A stretch of DNA of 64,000 bases from Psychrobacillus sp. NEAU-3TGS (lineage in GTDB: Bacteria; Bacillota; Bacilli; Bacillales_A; Planococcaceae), in NCBI RefSeq assembly GCF_029955155.1, contig NZ_JAPNOZ010000012.1, positions 124,001 to 188,000 of the forward strand, in the 5' to 3' direction. Numbering within the stretch: the stretch's first letter is position 1; every line of letters starts with the position of its first letter. Position numbers and translations under genes: made by a program. The notes under the pieces were generated by a model. It saw only the letters and a program-made list of their open reading frames with translations, did no database searches and had not been told where the DNA came from. This document shows positions 63,088 to 64,000 of the stretch, piece by piece.

Positions 63088-63791
63088 ATGGTAAGAGATT
63101 CACTTAAAGATACAAAATATTTTAACGAATATGTTGCTGAAGAAAAAAATAGAATAAATAAATTTGAGTTAAAATTAAGTAGTAATGAAGTAAGAGAAGA
63201 TAGAGTCGTAAACGTCAAAAAAAAGTATATGATTTGAAATTTCAAATATTAATAGCTAATTATTCAATGGGCGAACCGGTAGAAAATCTCATTGATGACT
63301 ATCGTTTAATAGTGCAAGACATGAAAGAACTTTGGGATCCTGCACGTTATGAAGATATGTTGTGGATGCTAGCTATAGGTGTTATGTTGGAGATTGATGA
63401 TGAATCCTTTAATGTTTTAGTGAAGTTAGTAGAAAACAGCCACCTGGATGATTTTTTATATAATTTTATCATTCATTCAAGAAAAAATGAGGTGAATTAT
63501 CAGGATAGTGCATTGTTGTTTGAAGTACCATTTAATAGTCTGATAAAGGTTATTCATGCGGAGAATGAAGGTGATGCTATCCCCTTAATGAAGGAATATC
63601 TGTTAGAAAAGTGGTATGTTGGACATAAGGATATGGGATGGTATGACTGCCATAAGCATCGTGAAAAATTATACTTTGGCTATTGGAGTTTTGAAAGTGG
63701 AGCCATTGTAAAGATATTAGGACTAGATGATAGCGTATTAAAAACTATTCCCTATTATCCTTATGACATGGTACATTTTAGAGGAATCTAA
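63088..63791 (+). pseudogene. PoNi-like (DUF1910/DUF1911) immunity protein, frameshifted
   Basis: About 234 residues if A8 at 63217-63224 is extended by one base, joining MVRDSLKDTKYFNEYVAEEK...VNVKKK to VYDLKFQILIANYSMGEP. The first part matches the DUF1910 side. The second has the DUF1911 landmarks MGWYDCHKHREKLYFGYW and GAIVKILGLDDS, with IPYYPYDMVHF at the end. It begins 14 bp after the toxin stop and should neutralise its DNase. The 704-bp length is again one base short. Confidence 0.8.
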
Positions 63792-63885
63792 AACGAAATT
63801 GCTAGTTTATTTGAAACTTCATTTATTATTAAAACTTGAATGAGTGTATTCTATACTAGATAATTCTACGTAAATTAATAATTTT

Positions 63886-63921
63886 AAAGAGACTCCATAC
63901 CAGATTTGGAGTCTCTTTTAT
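63886..63921 (+). terminator. Terminator after the immunity gene
   Basis: AAAGAGACTCCA/TGGAGTCTCTTT perfect 12-bp stem with a 9-nt loop and a T-rich tail. Confidence 0.9.
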
Positions 63922-63942
63922 TATTAGCTAGCTAACAAGGAA

Positions 63943-64000
63943 TTCAGCAAATCCTCAGTCAGATGGAAGCAGCATTTCACTCGTTCGAGCCCGATTCCGC
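63943..64000 (+). pseudogene. Second LXG-gene fragment at window edge
   Basis: The last 58 bp repeat the LXG coding sequence at about 61643-61700 (QQILSQMEAAFHSFEPDSA against QQILGQMEAALHSFEPDSA). The match starts in mid-domain with no start codon or ribosome binding site, so this is a 5'-truncated or silent toxin cassette continuing beyond the window. Confidence 0.75.

Noticed and set aside
1-64000. CRISPR arrays, tRNA or rRNA genes
   Set aside because: No evenly spaced short repeats with unique spacers, no cas genes, and no cloverleaf or rRNA-like sequence were seen; the only regular repeat is the 144-bp array, which lacks spacer character.

Overview
The window looks like a chromosome segment of a low-GC, spore-forming member of the Bacillales. 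It most resembles the Planococcaceae/Caryophanaceae (Psychrobacillus, Lysinibacillus or Sporosarcina type). The evidence is AT-rich DNA, strong AGGAGG ribosome binding sites, spore photoproduct lyase, a Spo0E-like phosphatase, T-box leaders, and a backbone that follows the order of the Bacillus subtilis yqj region as I remember it (mce/yqjD/peptidase, dinB, rnz, proI, yqjP, yqjQ). The genus is inference.

Layout. 1-5.6 kb: a GAF-domain regulator (cut by the window edge) diverges from an MFS transporter and an AbgB-like M20 amidohydrolase. A 144-bp-period repeat and a second MFS symporter follow. 5.8-7.4 kb: an ECF sigma factor with its DUF4179 anti-sigma partner. 7.8-19.3 kb: Prli42, the methylmalonyl-CoA epimerase/carboxyltransferase/peptidase run, CheW, DinB, a copper group (CsoR operator, csoR, copZ, a YdhK-like lipoprotein, a Cys-rich copper-storage-like protein), RNase Z, proI under a proline T-box, yqjP and yqjQ. 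19.4-31.1 kb: an accessory stretch of acetyltransferases, Nudix enzymes, Hsp33, a Spo0E-like peptide, a lipoprotein, two copies of a hairpin-rich mobile element and several broken genes.

31.7-42.3 kb is the most interesting part. It holds a sigma-54 activator, two SDR oxidoreductases each preceded by a textbook -24/-12 promoter, a divergent two-subunit paralogue of glycine decarboxylase (GcvPA/GcvPB-like) with altered active-site loops and no glycine-cleavage partners, a polar amino-acid ABC importer and a RocB-like M20 protein. It reads as an inducible catabolic system for an unidentified amino acid or N-acyl amino acid.

42.6-55.3 kb: NamA, argGH, a HAD phosphatase, a Crp/Fnr regulator, DUF3870, a CaiB CoA-transferase with an acyl-CoA dehydrogenase (glutarate-type pair), a metallophosphoesterase-SH3 protein, an MBL/MFS gene chimera and splB. 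55.4-59.1 kb: an NAD-salvage cluster (NrtR-like regulator, nicotinamidase, pncB, nadD-like) with two near-identical 16-bp palindromes as candidate operators. 59.1-61.1 kb: class I lysyl-tRNA synthetase behind a T-box. 61.3-64 kb: an LXG polymorphic toxin with a PoNe-like nuclease end, its PoNi-like immunity gene, and the start of a second LXG fragment at the window edge.

At least eight genes are split by what looks like exactly one missing base, several of them in homopolymers. These may be uncorrected sequencing deletions rather than true pseudogenes. One gene, a histidine phosphatase at 26.6-27.3 kb, is truly decayed. I found no tRNA, rRNA or CRISPR array.
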